Positions 44,301 through 56,463 of a stretch of 64,000 nucleotides of DNA are shown here, in pieces. The notes under the pieces were generated by a model. That model made no database searches, was not told the DNA's origin, and saw nothing but the letters and a program-made list of their open reading frames with translations. Position numbers and translations under genes: made by a program. The DNA comes from Calcarisporiella thermophila CBS 279.70. Taxonomy: Eukaryota > Calcarisporiellomycota. Each line of letters starts with the position of its first letter. The stretch's first letter is position 1. The DNA lies in NCBI RefSeq assembly GCF_041956535.1, contig NW_027192219.1, forward strand, positions 293,522-357,521, written 5' to 3'.

Positions 44301-47300
44301 CATCTTCGAAGCCGACCGTATTGCAGATCACAATCTCATTCAAGACTCGATCCAGGCACTAGGAGCAATTGCCGGGCAACTACGCTGGGGACAATATCAC
44401 ATGCTGCTGAAGAAGTTCCTAAAGCTACTTCCGAAGAAGACGCAGCTGGAAAAAGTGCTGGTGCGTACGGTCATCGCCATTTTGGACGCGTTTCACTTTG
44501 ATTTGCGAAGTGCTACGGTCACCGAAGAGACTCTCGCGGCGATGGGAAATAAACAGAGATTGGTGTTGGAACCTATGGAGTTGCCTGACGGGGCTGTTTC
44601 TGGGCAGGCTGGGGATAATGCAGAGGGCAAGCAAGCCCAACCCAATGCAGCTCAAACGGAAGCAAAAGTGGAAGATAAACAGTATGCTGAGGATAAAGTG
44701 GAGGAGAAGGCCGCAGCGAAAGGCCAGAGCCAAGCAGAAGAGGAAGAAGTCGAGGAAGAGGAAGAGGAAGAGGTGGAAGAGCAGGAGGAAGAGGCGGGGG
44801 CATCGGCTTCTGCGATGGATGAGACCGCACTTTCGAAAGAGCTGATTACTCGCATCCATGACACTCTCGTCACCAAACTTCTCCCCGAGCTCCATCGCTA
44901 TCTCACCCAGCGGGACGAGACCAGTGTTATGGTGCGCATTCCCGTTGCGCTGTCAATCACCAAACTGCTAACACAGCTGCCTGAGAGCTCACTGAAGTTT
45001 AATCTCCCCGGTCTCCTCACGTCCGTCTGCCAGATTCTGCGCAGCCGCCAGCAGGAAGCACGAGACGCCACCCGTGATACGCTGCTTAAGATCAGTGAAT
45101 TCTTGGGAGCCGACTACTTTTCCTTCATCGTGAGCGAGCTTCGGGGCGCTCTACAGCGCGGCTATCAGCGCCACGTGCTTGGGTTCACGCTGAACTCGCT
45201 ACTTGTGCATATGGTTCCCCGATTGCAAGTGGGAGACATAGATCACTGCCTCTCCGAGGTGGTTGAGGTCTTGGTGGATGATATATTTGGGGAAATAGCC
45301 GAAGAGAAGGAGGTCGATGAGCTTCGTGGCAAGATGAGGGAGTCTAAGTCTGTGCGTAGTTTCGAGTCATTCGAGCTGCTTGGAAAAATTGTTCGTTTCA
45401 AGAGCGTTGGGGTTGTGCTGATTCCGATTCGTGACATTATGCGCGAGACCGAGAGCAAGGCGGTTACTCGAAAGTTGGATGAGGTGCTGCGTCGGCTTGC
45501 CGTGGGTTTGAATGGCAACGCGCAGTTTGAAACCAAGGAGATGCTCGTATTCTGCCACGGTTTAATCTCCCAAAGTCTGCAGTTCACCAAGATCAAGGAG
45601 CAGCAGCAGAAGAAGAAGGAAAAGAAGAGTGCGCTCGAGGTCAACTTCACCGTGCAACTCAAGCGCGACGTGCGCGAGCCAGTCGATCGGTTCAGTGCGA
45701 ATGCCCACCGGTTTGTAGAGTTCGGTCTCGGGATTCTGAATACGGCGTTAAAGCGCGGACGCTTTGACGTTCAGTCGCAGGAAGAGCTCGAAATGCTGGA
45801 TCCCTTTGTGGATGCAGTAGGAAATGCGCTCTTCTCCAAGAACACAAGCGTGATTTCACTCGCCACAAAGGTTTTAGCCATCTTGTGCAAGCTCCCGCTC
45901 CCGGGTCTTGAAAAGGCGCTTCCTGCGATCATCAAGCGAGTGTTCTCGCTTCTCAAGGGAATGTCGGGCTCGACGACCTCTGAGCTGGGTCAAAACTGCT
46001 TTAAACTCTTGACAGTGGCCATCCGGGACAATAAGCAATCCGAAATCACGGAGCAGCAGCTGGTCTATCTGATCCACCTCATACTGCCCGATTTAGAGGA
46101 GCCCGAGCGACAAGGCACTGCGTTCGCACTGATCCGCGCGATCGTCTCCCGGAAGTTGGTGGCGCCCGAAGTGTATGACATGATGCAAGCCATCGCGGAG
46201 ATTATGGTCACCTCACAAGATGCTCAGGTCCGTGAGCAATGCCGGCACGTTTATCTCCAGTTCTTGCTCGACTATCCACAAGGCCGCGGCCGCCTTAAGA
46301 ACCAGATGGAGTTCCTCGCCACGAACCTCGGCTATCCGCACGAGAATGGTCGAGTTTCGGTGATGGAGATGCTTAACGTTATTTTTGCAAAGTTTGGCGA
46401 AGATATTCTCAACACTTTTGCCGACAAGTTCTTCATTGCCTTGGTCACCAGTTTGGTTAGCGATGAGTCGTCCCGGTGCCGAGAAATGGCGGGTGCGCTC
46501 ATTAAATCACTGATGCTGCGGATGACAAAGGAGCGACTTGGGAAGACCTATGCGATGATGGACAAGTGGTTTGCTCAGGAGGCTCAGAGCGGGCTGCAGC
46601 AAGCTGCTGCCCAGGTTTATGGGCTTGCAGTGGAAGCTTTCCGAGAGGAGTTCCGCTCGCGTCTCTCCGGCCTTTTGGACCAACTAGTAACGGGCTTGAC
46701 CACCAGCAGCGACCTGATAGAAAAGGAGAACGCCCAGAAGAAGGCTAACAGCATTAAAGATGAGACCAGAGAGGATAAAGAGATGGATAGTGACGAAGAG
46801 GAAAGCATGGAGATGGAAACCTCCTCGCCCGCGGCTAACGATACCTGGGAAACCACTCTTCAGATCCTCCTTACTCTCGAGAAGGTCCTTCACCAGTTCC
46901 CGCATCTGATCAACTCCTCTAACACAATTACTCACCACTGGCCACTGGTCCGTATGCACATTCTCCATCCTCAAGCAAAGATACGCCTAGTTGCTATGAG
47001 ACTTTGGGGTATTCGCTTTGCAACTATTGATCCTAGCACCCGCTATCCTAAGAATCAGGAGGACGACAGCACCAGTGATGAGGCAAAATTGAAGAGAGAA
47101 GAGTTACGTGATTTCGTGCAGCTGGGATGTGTGTTGCTTAGAGATGTAGAGCTGAGCGAGGAACTTGCTACTCAAGTGGTGAAGAACTTGTTCTTCGTAG
47201 GCAAATGCCTGTATCATCTCCCCCCTTCGGAGGATATCGCGCGAACTGGTGGTGATGTAGTTGAGGATGAGGAGAATGTGGAGGCTCTCGGAGATTCTAA

Positions 47301-48119
47301 CCCGGATATCCAAGAGGAAGAGAGTGAAGACGAGGAAGATGAAAATGAAGATGGTGATGATGCAAACAAAGAAGAGGAAGAAGAAAATGAGCAGGTTGCG
47401 AGTGAAGATCAAAGTTTGGAAATGAATGGGTCTCCAGTCAAAGAGAAAGCAGGACCCGTATTTATTCGCAAGAGCCTCCTCTGGATGTTCAAGAAGTTTT
47501 CCTTCCAAGCCCGTGGGGCGATGATTAAGGACAAGCAAACCCTACAGGTAGGTTTTAGTCTGGGAGAAGGGAAGTGTCGGAGCCACTTTTAACAGGAGCT
47601 TAATGTTCTATTTGCAATTTTATAGCGTACGTTCATCTTTAAATGGTTTGCAGCCATGTCTAACTACATTGACTCGGAGGATTTGGGACCTTATCTGATT
47701 CCAATCATCTCACCAATATACCGGATGGTGAACGATGAAACAGCCAAAGGCAAAGATATAGGTATGTGGGATGCTACAAGCGGCATGTGAAATTTTCAAG
47801 ACGCTTTAACATTCTTTTTTTTTTTCTTTCAGAGGAATTACGCCGTCTTGGGCAGGAAGTGCTTGATCTCGTACAGAAGCGAGCTGGAACGACGCGGTAT
47901 GTCACAGCCTATAGTCAGGTGCAACGCCGTGTTGCCGAAATGCGACATGAGCGCAAAGCGAAGCGATCGCTGAGGGCGATAACCGACCCCCAAGCGAGCG
48001 CGCGCCGACGATTGCAGAAGAACGAGATGAAGCGCGCCGCGCGAAAGCGAAAGAATGAGGCATTTGCAGCTGGAAAAGTCCGGTTAACAGTGCGAAAGAA
48101 GAGACGGACAGACGCTTAA
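38382..48119 (+). CDS. UTP20: UTP20 / DRIM, U3 snoRNP-associated HEAT-repeat protein
   Basis: Thirteen exons (38382-38432, 38507-38587, 38689-38888, 38962-39073, 39152-39228, 39290-39491, 39557-39941, 40017-40299, 40375-40627, 40693-41075, 41148-47547, 47626-47761, 47833-48119) sum to 2949 codons, in the size range of yeast and human UTP20. The start matches the family: KNRFK, then YQSFKTRVESLKIDVVHRV and FGSYFNEALQEWKELNLTQ. Helical HEAT/ARM repeats run through the whole protein. Four acidic loops occur (near 42050, 42830, 44740 and 47330). The C-terminus is Lys/Arg-rich, ending VRLTVRKKRRTDA. UTP20 is part of the 90S/SSU processome for 18S rRNA maturation in the nucleolus. A further 66-bp in-frame intron is possible at 39651-39716, removing 22 residues. 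The 6.4-kb exon contrasts with the intron-dense first quarter. Confidence 0.95.
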
Positions 48120-49378
48120 GATAGTGCCCGCCTCCCTCCCCCCCTCCTTATTTATAGAATACCAAACGGATCGCAAAATTCTTCACCCTTTTTATTTTTA
48201 ATCCCTTCTCTCTCCTATATGTACATAGAAAGAGTGCTCTCTACTCGCAAAAGACGACTATCCAAATATATTTTCTTGTCCCACAGTTATACCATATCTT
48301 GGAAGAAAATGCGAATAAAACTAATAAGTTGCGACATTATTGTCCCGGCCTACTGACAAATCCCGACAAGGCTAAGGGCCGCCTGATACTAGATAGCGAT
48401 TCCAAGTTTCCAAGGTTCTAAGTTAGGTTATCGCAACAAGGTTCAAACCTTTCACCTATCGAAACTAGTGTGAGAATGGGTGGCTTTAGTTTTACCACAG
48501 TCGAGAGGAATGCAGCACATCCAAGAGCCGCCGGCCACAACACACTTTGGCCGCGGACTCACCCGTTTGAGGCATGGCCTCTATTTGCAGCACGAGAGCT
48601 CTTTCTCTCCAACCCAGCTTGGCATGATGGCTGGGCCCGCTTTTCTTGCGTTCATGCACCCGTGGCTATCCACGGCTATTCCTCGCATATCCCGCATTTC
48701 GTCAGTCAGCCCGGAAGCGCCTCAGGGCCGAGTTTAGCTTTGTGAGTGACGGAGCCGGCCCAAATAGGCAACCGCAGGAGGGGCCTGCTGTCTTGATGGC
48801 CGCAAACTTTTTCATGACCTCCAGCTCAGCTTTATGCGTGTCAAGCTACCAAGCCCAGCCCTAAAATTACGCGGCTCGCTTAATTAAATGTCAGCCTGTG
48901 GCTGATCCTTGGCCCCATTTGACTCCCCCCGTCACACCCACGCATAAACTCAAAGGCAAGACGGCAAGCGAGCGCTCCAGCCGCCGGCTCGGGCGCCAAA
49001 CCGGGCTCACGGCGGTGCGGAGGGCAAGAGGCAGGGGGTAGCGCCGGCCGGAGGGGTTGGAAGAGGCAGAGGGAGCGGGTGCGGGGGAACCTAGAGAAAC
49101 CTAGCGTGCCATGTAAGGTTGGCTGCTCGGAGAAAGATAAGGAAATGACGAGCCATGCGAAGTTTCTTGATATGCTTCTCTAATTTGATAGAGAACCAAA
49201 GCAAAGATAAAATTGAGTTTCTCCACTTTTCATTCTTCCTTTTATGCACCAAAAGAGAGTTGCCACTCCCCCCTTCTTAAAAATTTCGCACGACGCGACC
49301 CTCTCTTCGAGATTCTTACTCTTCTATATCCCGGAATTCTTCCTTTCTGAATAACACCTGCACTATATCACCAAAAGA
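48120..49378. other. intergenic region with a GC-rich patch
   Basis: 3' end of UTP20, then a GC-rich stretch (about 48500-49100) with overlapping open frames but no supported gene. A GGTTCAAACC-like sequence near 48440 recalls a tRNA B box, but no tRNA fold was found. Confidence 0.45.
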
Positions 49379-49546
49379 ATGCATTTCATCCTCGATCTCA
49401 TCAGTCTCGCCTTCCGCAACATGGCCATCGTGACCATCCTCCTCCCTCTCGTCATCCTCATTGCAACCGACACTTTCGCATTTGCATTGGTGCGTTGCGC
49501 AGAGGTCGTCGCCCCGCACAGGTTAACGAGAATAGAGGGTCGCTAG
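49379..49546 (+). CDS. possible 55-residue secreted or membrane peptide
   Basis: A short frame from ATG 49379 to TAG 49544-49546. Most codons end in C or G (ATC CTC GAT CTC and so on), as in the strongly expressed genes nearby. It encodes a hydrophobic segment, MAIVTILLPLVILIATDTFA, that looks like a signal peptide or membrane anchor. The antisense strand reads as an Asp/Glu-rich frame, which is best explained as its shadow. A CACAG/GTTAAC junction near the end could also be a splice donor leading to a further exon. No homologue is recognised. Confidence 0.35.
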   Translation: MHFILDLISLAFRNMAIVTILLPLVILIATDTFAFALVRCAEVVAPHRLTRIEGR

Positions 49547-50696
49547 GGATGTCGTCATTGCATTTCGTGCTTGCTCCGGTCATGCGAGCCAAAATTAAAA
49601 AGAGCGAAATTCTATACTCCTGGGAATTGTTTCATGTTTATATCGTTATGTTGTCATTTTATCATGTACATATTATATTCTTCGAATTATATTTAATTAA
49701 AAAAAAAGCCTTCCTCCGATTCATCTACACGCAAGCAATTGTATTGACGGATACAATATTGCTGTTAATAAACACAAGCAGATATACAATGCAGTTAAGG
49801 TGATGCAATGAAGGGCAGAGTCTGGTAGTACATTGCTAGAATCCTTTTACTACTGAGCTGTGTTCGACTTTTCGTGGTCCACTGTGTCTCGAGTTCTTAT
49901 AATGGACATGGGATACGAATTGGTGGGAAGGGGAGGCAATTTTCTACCTTACTACATTCACAACTTTGGAAAGGGGAGCCGGCTCTTATTTTATGCTGTC
50001 TCCCATCGATAGATTCTGCTGTAGTTCAAGTGGTCCTCAATATCATCAATATCACCAAAGTATCATTATGGGCAAAGGCAACTACACTACGAGACTTCAT
50101 GAATCCATCTCAACAGCCCTTAGGGAAGCAAAAGGTTAGCTCTTATATCTGTTTGCGTGATGGGCAAAGATTATGTATTGGTTTTTTATTGAAATGTGAA
50201 CCAAAGCTGATCGTAAGATGTTATCGTCACTATTGAGGTAGCCATTCCTAAAGAAATACGTCTGATTACCTCCCGTATTTACAATACAAGGGAATTGTTC
50301 ATAACTACATCCAGAAAATAATAGCTTACTAGTTTAGAAAGGCGGACAATGAAAGGCTCGGCTTTCGATGAGAGCTTTGGATTCAAGGGGGGCACTAGTC
50401 CACTCTACTATACTATAGGGCGGATGGGCGGATGGGCGGATGGATGGATGGGCATTTAACTTGGATAATCTATAGAACACTCACTTCGAGCCATCCCTAC
50501 TCCAGGTTACTGCAGCATGCATCCAAGTCGCCCCCAAGAAGGTGGGATCCGCAAGTAGGTATATTAACCTTGAAGAAGGATGGATATGTCTGAAACTTGC
50601 TGCGCCTTTCTGAAATATTGAACACATTGCGTTCTCGTGAACCACGCTTCGCTTTTCGAATAAATTTAAGCATCAAAGAATAATGCCCTTCTAAGA
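49547..50696. other. intergenic region upstream of KOG1
   Basis: AT-rich region without a supported gene; the frame at 49874-50236 shows no family resemblance. It contains the GGGCGGAT minisatellite. An upstream KOG1 exon cannot be excluded. Confidence 0.4.
50418..50452 (+). repeat. short minisatellite, GGGCGGAT x3 then GGAT units
   Basis: Three tandem 8-bp units followed by GGAT repeats, about 250 bp upstream of the KOG1 start codon. Likely slippage-prone. Confidence 0.85.
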
Positions 50697-53600
50697 ATGA
50701 TGGAGAGTTTTTACATGTATTTTCAGGACAAGCGCCATGAGACAATGGCTAGGCCAGCATCTCAGATCGTATCCCAACAAGAATGGCGCATGAAGGAAAG
50801 GCTAAAAACCGTTTCGGTGCTAATATTGATCTGCCTCAATATTGGTGTCGATCCGCCGGACATCGTAAAGACTCATCCGTGCGCGAAATTAGAATGCTGG
50901 TTTGATCCTGAATCAACAGCGCGTGGAAAGGCAATGGAAGAGATTGCAAAGCGATTACAAAGCCAGTATGAGGCATTACAACCCCGAGCGCGGTATAGAT
51001 TAGGCTTAGATCCATCCGTGGAGGACGCGCGCAAACTTTGTCAGCAGCTGCGCAGAAATGCCAAGGATGAGCGCGTACTTTTCCACTACAATGGACATGG
51101 AGTTCCAAAGCCAACCACAAGTGGAGAGATTTGGTTATTCAACAAGAACTTTACACAATATATCCCAGTATCCCTCTATGATATCCAAGGGTGGTTGGGT
51201 GCGCCATGCATCTATGTTTACGACTGCTCAGCTGCGGGTAATATCCTATTGTCATTTAATAAGTTTGCAGAGCAACGCGATCAAGAAGCTCAGCGTGCTG
51301 CCGCAAGGAATGCTTATTCTTCTTCCACTTCATCCCAACAACCACCGCAGCTCCAACAGCAGCAACAACCTCAACTTCACCCTCAACAACAGCAGCAGCC
51401 ACAGCAGCAGCAACCTCAACCTTACCATCCCCACCACCGACAAAACCAACCACAGCAAAATGGTGGAAATATACCCCATGCACCTTTTCCGAGTATGAAC
51501 GATAGCATTCAATTGGCAGCCTGCGGGCCAAATGAGATCTTGCCTATGCATCCCGATATGCCTGCTGATATGTTTACATGCTGTTTAACCACCCCCATCG
51601 AGATTGCCGTCACCTATTTTGTGCTCCAAAATCCACTCAAACTCACCAATCTCTCCTTGGCAAAGGTGCGCAAGATTCCCGGGCGAACAGATGACCGACG
51701 GACTCCGCTGGGCGAGTTGAACTGGATTTTTACGGCCATCACCGATACGATTGCTTGGAATGTGCTGCGTGACGAACCCGAGTTATTCAAGCGTCTGTTT
51801 CGACAGGATCTGATGGTGGCCGGCTTATTCCGCAATTTCCTACTGGCAAATCGAATTATGCGAACCTACAAATGCACCCCGATGTCGTCGCCCGTCCTAC
51901 CTCCAACCCACAACCACCCGCTGTGGGATGCGTGGGATCTGGCGGTCGATATGGTGTTGGCTCAAATGCCGGCTCTACTAGAGGCGGAAGCTAATGCAAT
52001 CCAGCCTCTGCCCTACAAAAATAGCAACTTCTTCGAGGATCAGCTGACCGCATTCGACGTGTGGCTCCGGAAAGGGGCAGTAACCCGCCAGCCTCCCGAA
52101 CAGTTGCCCATTGTACTCCAGGTGTTGCTCAGTCAGGTGCATCGTGTTCGGGCCCTTGTGCTGCTGAGCAAATTTTTAGACTTGGGACCCTGGGCAGTGC
52201 ACCTTGCGCTCTCCGTGGGCATCTTCCCTTATGTGCTCAAGCTTCTACAGAGTCCAGCGGCGGATCTCAAACCCGTGTTGGTGTTCATCTGGTCGCGCGT
52301 TCTGGCGGTCGACCGCTCATGCCAGATGGACCTGCACAAGGGCAATGGCTTCCTCTACTTTGTGAACATTCTTTCACCCAAGCATAACCTCCCGCTCCCA
52401 AATGTTGCGGACCACCAGGCCATGTGCGCATTCATTCTCTCCGTGTTTTGCACGGATTTCCCTCCCGGGCAGCAAGCATGCCTAAAAAATAATGTGATGG
52501 GTTTCTGTGTCGAACACATTGGCCATCACGACCCGTTGCTCAAACAGTGGGCATGCCTGCTGCTTGGACAGCTGTGGAGGCACCACCCAGAGGCGAAGTG
52601 GACCGCGATCCGTGATAATACTCACGTGCGCCTGCTTGAATGTCTGGCCACCCCAGAGAATGTTCCTGAGGTTCGCGCCTCAATCCTGTATGCATTGACC
52701 ACCTTCATTGGTGATCTAGATAAAACTGAGCAGGTTGTGGATATAGAACGCATGATCGCGGTGACTGCGCTGGTAGCGACCAACGACCAGTCACCCGTGG
52801 TGAGGCGCGAACTTGTGATCCTACTTTCGGCCATTGTACACGAATATCTGCCCAAATTTATTCTTGCAGCTTACGAGCTCACTGAAGAAGACAGACAGAG
52901 AGCTGAAGATCAACGGAGTAAACAACAGCAGCATCCGCAGCAACAAGGGCAGCCGCCACAGCAACAAAGACGCGAGCGCCGCCGTATCTCTGATGGAGTA
53001 TTCCGTTCCCAAGGCCACCACAGCACAATCTATGGGAGCATTTGGAAAGCACTCCTGACCCTCTCGGTGGATCCACACCCTGAAGTACGCGAGTCGGCAA
53101 CCAAGATCGTGGACTACGTTCACTACCAGCTCATTTGTCAACCACCCTCGGAGAGCATTGTATCTTCCCTCTATCAGTTGGTCAATTCAGCGCCATCCTC
53201 AACGCCTACTCTGGCCAATACACCCTCCACGACTTCGGTGGCGTCTGCCGTGGGAGGAGGGGGCTCGGTCGGAGGAGCAGGAGCAGTAGGTGGAGGAAGA
53301 CCCGCTCTTCCACCGAATGAGCGATCTCTGTCGTTCCATGGCACTGCAGGTGGAAGTGGGGCGGATCCAGTGACAACTGCCGCTTCACGCGTGGCTTCAA
53401 CTCTAAGGCGTTCAGCCTCGTTTGTTTTCAAAAACTTGTACTCCCACTCAAACGGGGATACATCCTCTATGGACGAGCACCATCATCCCGAACGGGCGCA
53501 CACGCCGCCTCCTGTAAGCTTAAAGAGGGTAGGCACTGCGCCCTCCTCAGGGAGGATATCTCCCGTGCCCACTCCCCTAGAGGGAAGTCGAGGAGGATCC

Positions 53601-55053
53601 TCCACGGTGTCGACGGATGGCGGGGAAAACTGGGAATCTTTGAGGCTACCCCTGAAATCGGAATTTTTCGAGTGGAGCTGCGAGTTCTTTACCGAGCCCC
53701 AAATCCAAGTATTTATTCTCATTCATACTATAACATTTTGTATCTGGGTTATTTATATTTTGTTCGCTTTTACCCTTTTTGCTTTCTCTAAGCCTTCTGA
53801 GTCCGACGAGCCCGGAAGCATCACCTATAACGAGCGGTTGTGGCGACGCAACCGGAATGAAAAGATTATTGCGCAGACACAAACCATAAAAGAGAGTGCA
53901 GGTTGGTTGAGTTACTGTTACTAGGATTCGTCTCTGGAAACAAAAGACACTAACGCTATATTCTGTTCTATTATTCAATAGGAGCGAGTGCATGGGATCG
54001 AACTCTTCGGACGATGGGTGTGGACATCATTCCATCCAAGATGACATTCCATCAATTCGAACCCCATTTGATATTTGCAGATAATCAGCACACTCTGAGG
54101 TAGGTGAATTGGTACAGGGAGGAAACTAAGGGGCAAATACCCAAGGCTTAACCTTCCACTTCTTATCCTTCAGTGTATACAACTGGGAGGACGGAACCCA
54201 CCTCAACTATTTCGCCAATGGCAATCCTCCTCGTAGCCATATATCATCGATTCGTCTGATCAACGAAGAGGACATTGCCATGCTTATGGCTGGCTCGAGT
54301 GATGGCGTTGTACGCATGTACAAACATTATGACCGCATGGGACAGGCAGAGCTCGTTACCGCTTGGAGAGCACTTCCTGAGATGACTCCAGCTTCGCCCG
54401 GAGTCGGACTGGTGATGGAATGGCAGCAGCGTGGCGTGCTCTTTGTGGCTGGAGACGCCAAGGCGATAAAAATATGGGATGCTGCCAGGGAGTTGTGTAT
54501 AAGTGATGTCCACACACGCAGTGGGAGCTTTGTTACCTCGCTTAGCAGCGATCAGATGGGCGGGAACATTTTTGTGGCTGGGTTTGCGGATGGGGCCATT
54601 CGCGTCTACGATCGGAGAATGGATCCCCGGGAGTGCATGGTGTGGCAATGGAAGGAGCACAAGAGCCCGGTGATAAACGTTTCGATGCAGCAAGATGGAA
54701 ATCGTGAGCTTGTGAGCGGTGGGGCTGCAGGCGACGTTCGCGTGTGGGATGTTCGGATGGAATCCTCGGTCCACACCTGGGAAGCACACATGTCGTCTCT
54801 CTCTGCAATCGCAGCCCATCCAAGTGCCCCCGTTATTTCGACGGGCTCACAGCACCTCGTCAAGGTCTGGAACACCTCTGGCACACAATTAAGCATCCTA
54901 CGACAACACACCGGCTTTTTGGGACAGCGAATAGGGCCTGTTACAGCTCTGGCTTTCCACCCCCACAAGGCCGTTTTGGCGGCGGCAGGAGGTGGTGACC
55001 ATTATGTAACCATACAGTGCCCTCATATTAGCGAGGACGGGAAGAGAGCGTAG
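50697..55053 (+). CDS. KOG1: KOG1/raptor, TORC1 scaffold subunit
   Basis: Exons 50697-53708, 53793-53901, 53982-54099 and 54174-55053 give 1372 residues. The raptor N-terminal conserved domain is clear: FYMYFQDKRHET, EWRMKERLKTVSVLILICLN, VDPPDIVKTHPCAKLECW. It includes the caspase-like His134 (YNGHGVP) and Cys177 (VYDCSAAG) positions that raptor keeps without protease activity. HEAT repeats follow (ALTTFIGDLDKTEQV, VVRRELVILLSAIVHEYLPK). After a variable Ser/Gly region comes the family stretch SDEPGSITYNERLWRRNRNE, then a seven-bladed WD40 domain to the end. Raptor presents substrates to TOR kinase and senses nutrients. The first intron (53709-53792) is in frame and would otherwise look like a membrane segment. 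A Gln/Pro insertion (about 51335-51470) sits inside the N-terminal domain. ATG 50697 is the first in-frame Met; an upstream exon is possible. Confidence 0.96.
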
Positions 55054-55578
55054 GGTTTGGTCGGATGAAGAAGGCATGTGACCTGATTAGACTACAGATT
55101 TTTTTGTTGATGTAAAAAAGGATTCTATATATATATAAATATATACATAAATTTATTCTATTTTTATTTTTATTTTATTTTATTTTCATTTTTATTTTTA
55201 TTTTATTTCTTTTTTTCTTTCCTTCTTTATATTCCTATTTTATTATTTGCATTTGAGAAAGTTTTTTCCTCGATCCCCCCTTCTTTCTTCATTGTATGAG
55301 TGAGCCCTCTCTTTATTTTGCGTTATGTACCTTTTGATAAGAGAGTACCCGGTCTTTTCTACTTGTTATAATAAACCCTTCTCTAGAATTTATCAGATTA
55401 CACTTGCATGGTTTGGCTCGATGCCATTTTAATAAGAGACTAGCGTTACACAAGATCGCAATCAAACATGTTTATTCCACATTATTGAGAGTCACGTACA
55501 GGATATACATTAAATTATCCCATTATATGGTATAAAAGTCATACTACACGCCCGTATGCTCTTCGCGTGTCGGTGTGG
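55054..55578. other. AT-rich convergent 3' region
   Basis: Contains a TATATATATATA stretch (about 55125-55145) and TTTTA pentanucleotide repeats (about 55155-55210) between converging genes. Probably 3' UTRs. Confidence 0.55.
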
Positions 55579-56463
55579 TTATGCTTTAAGCACTCCCTCC
55601 TGGAGCACCTTCATTATAACCCAGACCATCTCAACCAAACTCTCCGGTTGCGGAGCGGTGATTAACCGCCCATCACATACTACGTGAGGCCAAAGAGGGG
55701 CCGGCCCTTCTATGAACACGCCTCCTGCCTTGCGTAATTCATCTTCGATTTGAATCGGCAGAGTGCCATAGGTGCCCAGCTTTTTATCTTCAGCGTTGGT
55801 CCATGCGGTGCAGCGTTTGTCAAGTATAAGTGGGGTTGAGTCCGAAAGTGTGGCGTGTACGAGAGCAGCCTGGCCATGACAAACAGCGCTAACTAGTCCA
55901 CCGTTTTTCTCATAGACTTTTCGGATGAGGTCGTGGATTGGCTTGTTATGCAGCATGTCAAAAACTGGGCCTAAAATAAACCAGAAATTAATGCAGTTAA
56001 TATGACCCATCCACTACCCAAGGGTTCACTAAAACTGCCTCCAGCATATGGAAGATTCTCTAAATACATACCACATCCTCCCGGGAAATGAATCCCTACC
56101 ACGTTGCTTAGATCCTCTTTTAAGACCTCGTCCACGCTCCGTACGTTATCCCCAGGTTTTTCGCTCAAATACTGTTGACAATAGGGGTAGTTGCTCATGA
56201 TTTCCACACTGAGGGGGTCTAATGGTATTTTCCCGCCTTGTACTGAGCATAGCTCAACTGCAAAACCACGGGACTTGAGAAAGTAATACGGGACGGCAAT
56301 TTCAGGGAGAAAATTACCGAAGTATTTTTCTACAAATATTGGAGTATCAACGAAGAATAAGAAAGAGAATAGAGTGAATGGATTCATCATACATACCGCC
56401 ATTCGGATTGTGCGAAAAAGATGTACAAACAACGAGGAACTTGTGGTTTGTGGAAGGGGCCAT
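55579..56463 (-). CDS. DJ-1/PfpI superfamily protein, Hsp31-like
   Basis: Three exons (56463-56397, 56329-56072, 55970-55579) give 238 residues, the usual length for Hsp31-class proteins. Features are the start MAPSTNHKFLVVCTSFSHNP, an acidic residue in GNFLPEIAVPYYFL that corresponds to the active-site Glu, CSVQGGKIPLDPLS, and the nucleophile elbow with its Cys in LVSAVCHGQAALV. The motif usually written GGHG is GGCG here (HFPGGCGPVFDML), formed across the second intron. Family members act as glutathione-independent glyoxalases, deglycase-like enzymes or chaperones in stress, in the cytosol. The catalytic Cys and its following His are intact, so activity is plausible; the GGCG change may alter specificity. 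Confidence 0.88.

Noticed and set aside
49316-49519. Acidic 67-residue minus-strand frame
   Set aside because: Best explained as the antisense of the codon-biased hydrophobic peptide at 49379-49546.
53709-53792. Apparent transmembrane segment inside raptor
   Set aside because: It is an 84-bp in-frame intron (GTATTT...CTAAG); removing it restores the family sequence PQIQ-PSESDEPGS.
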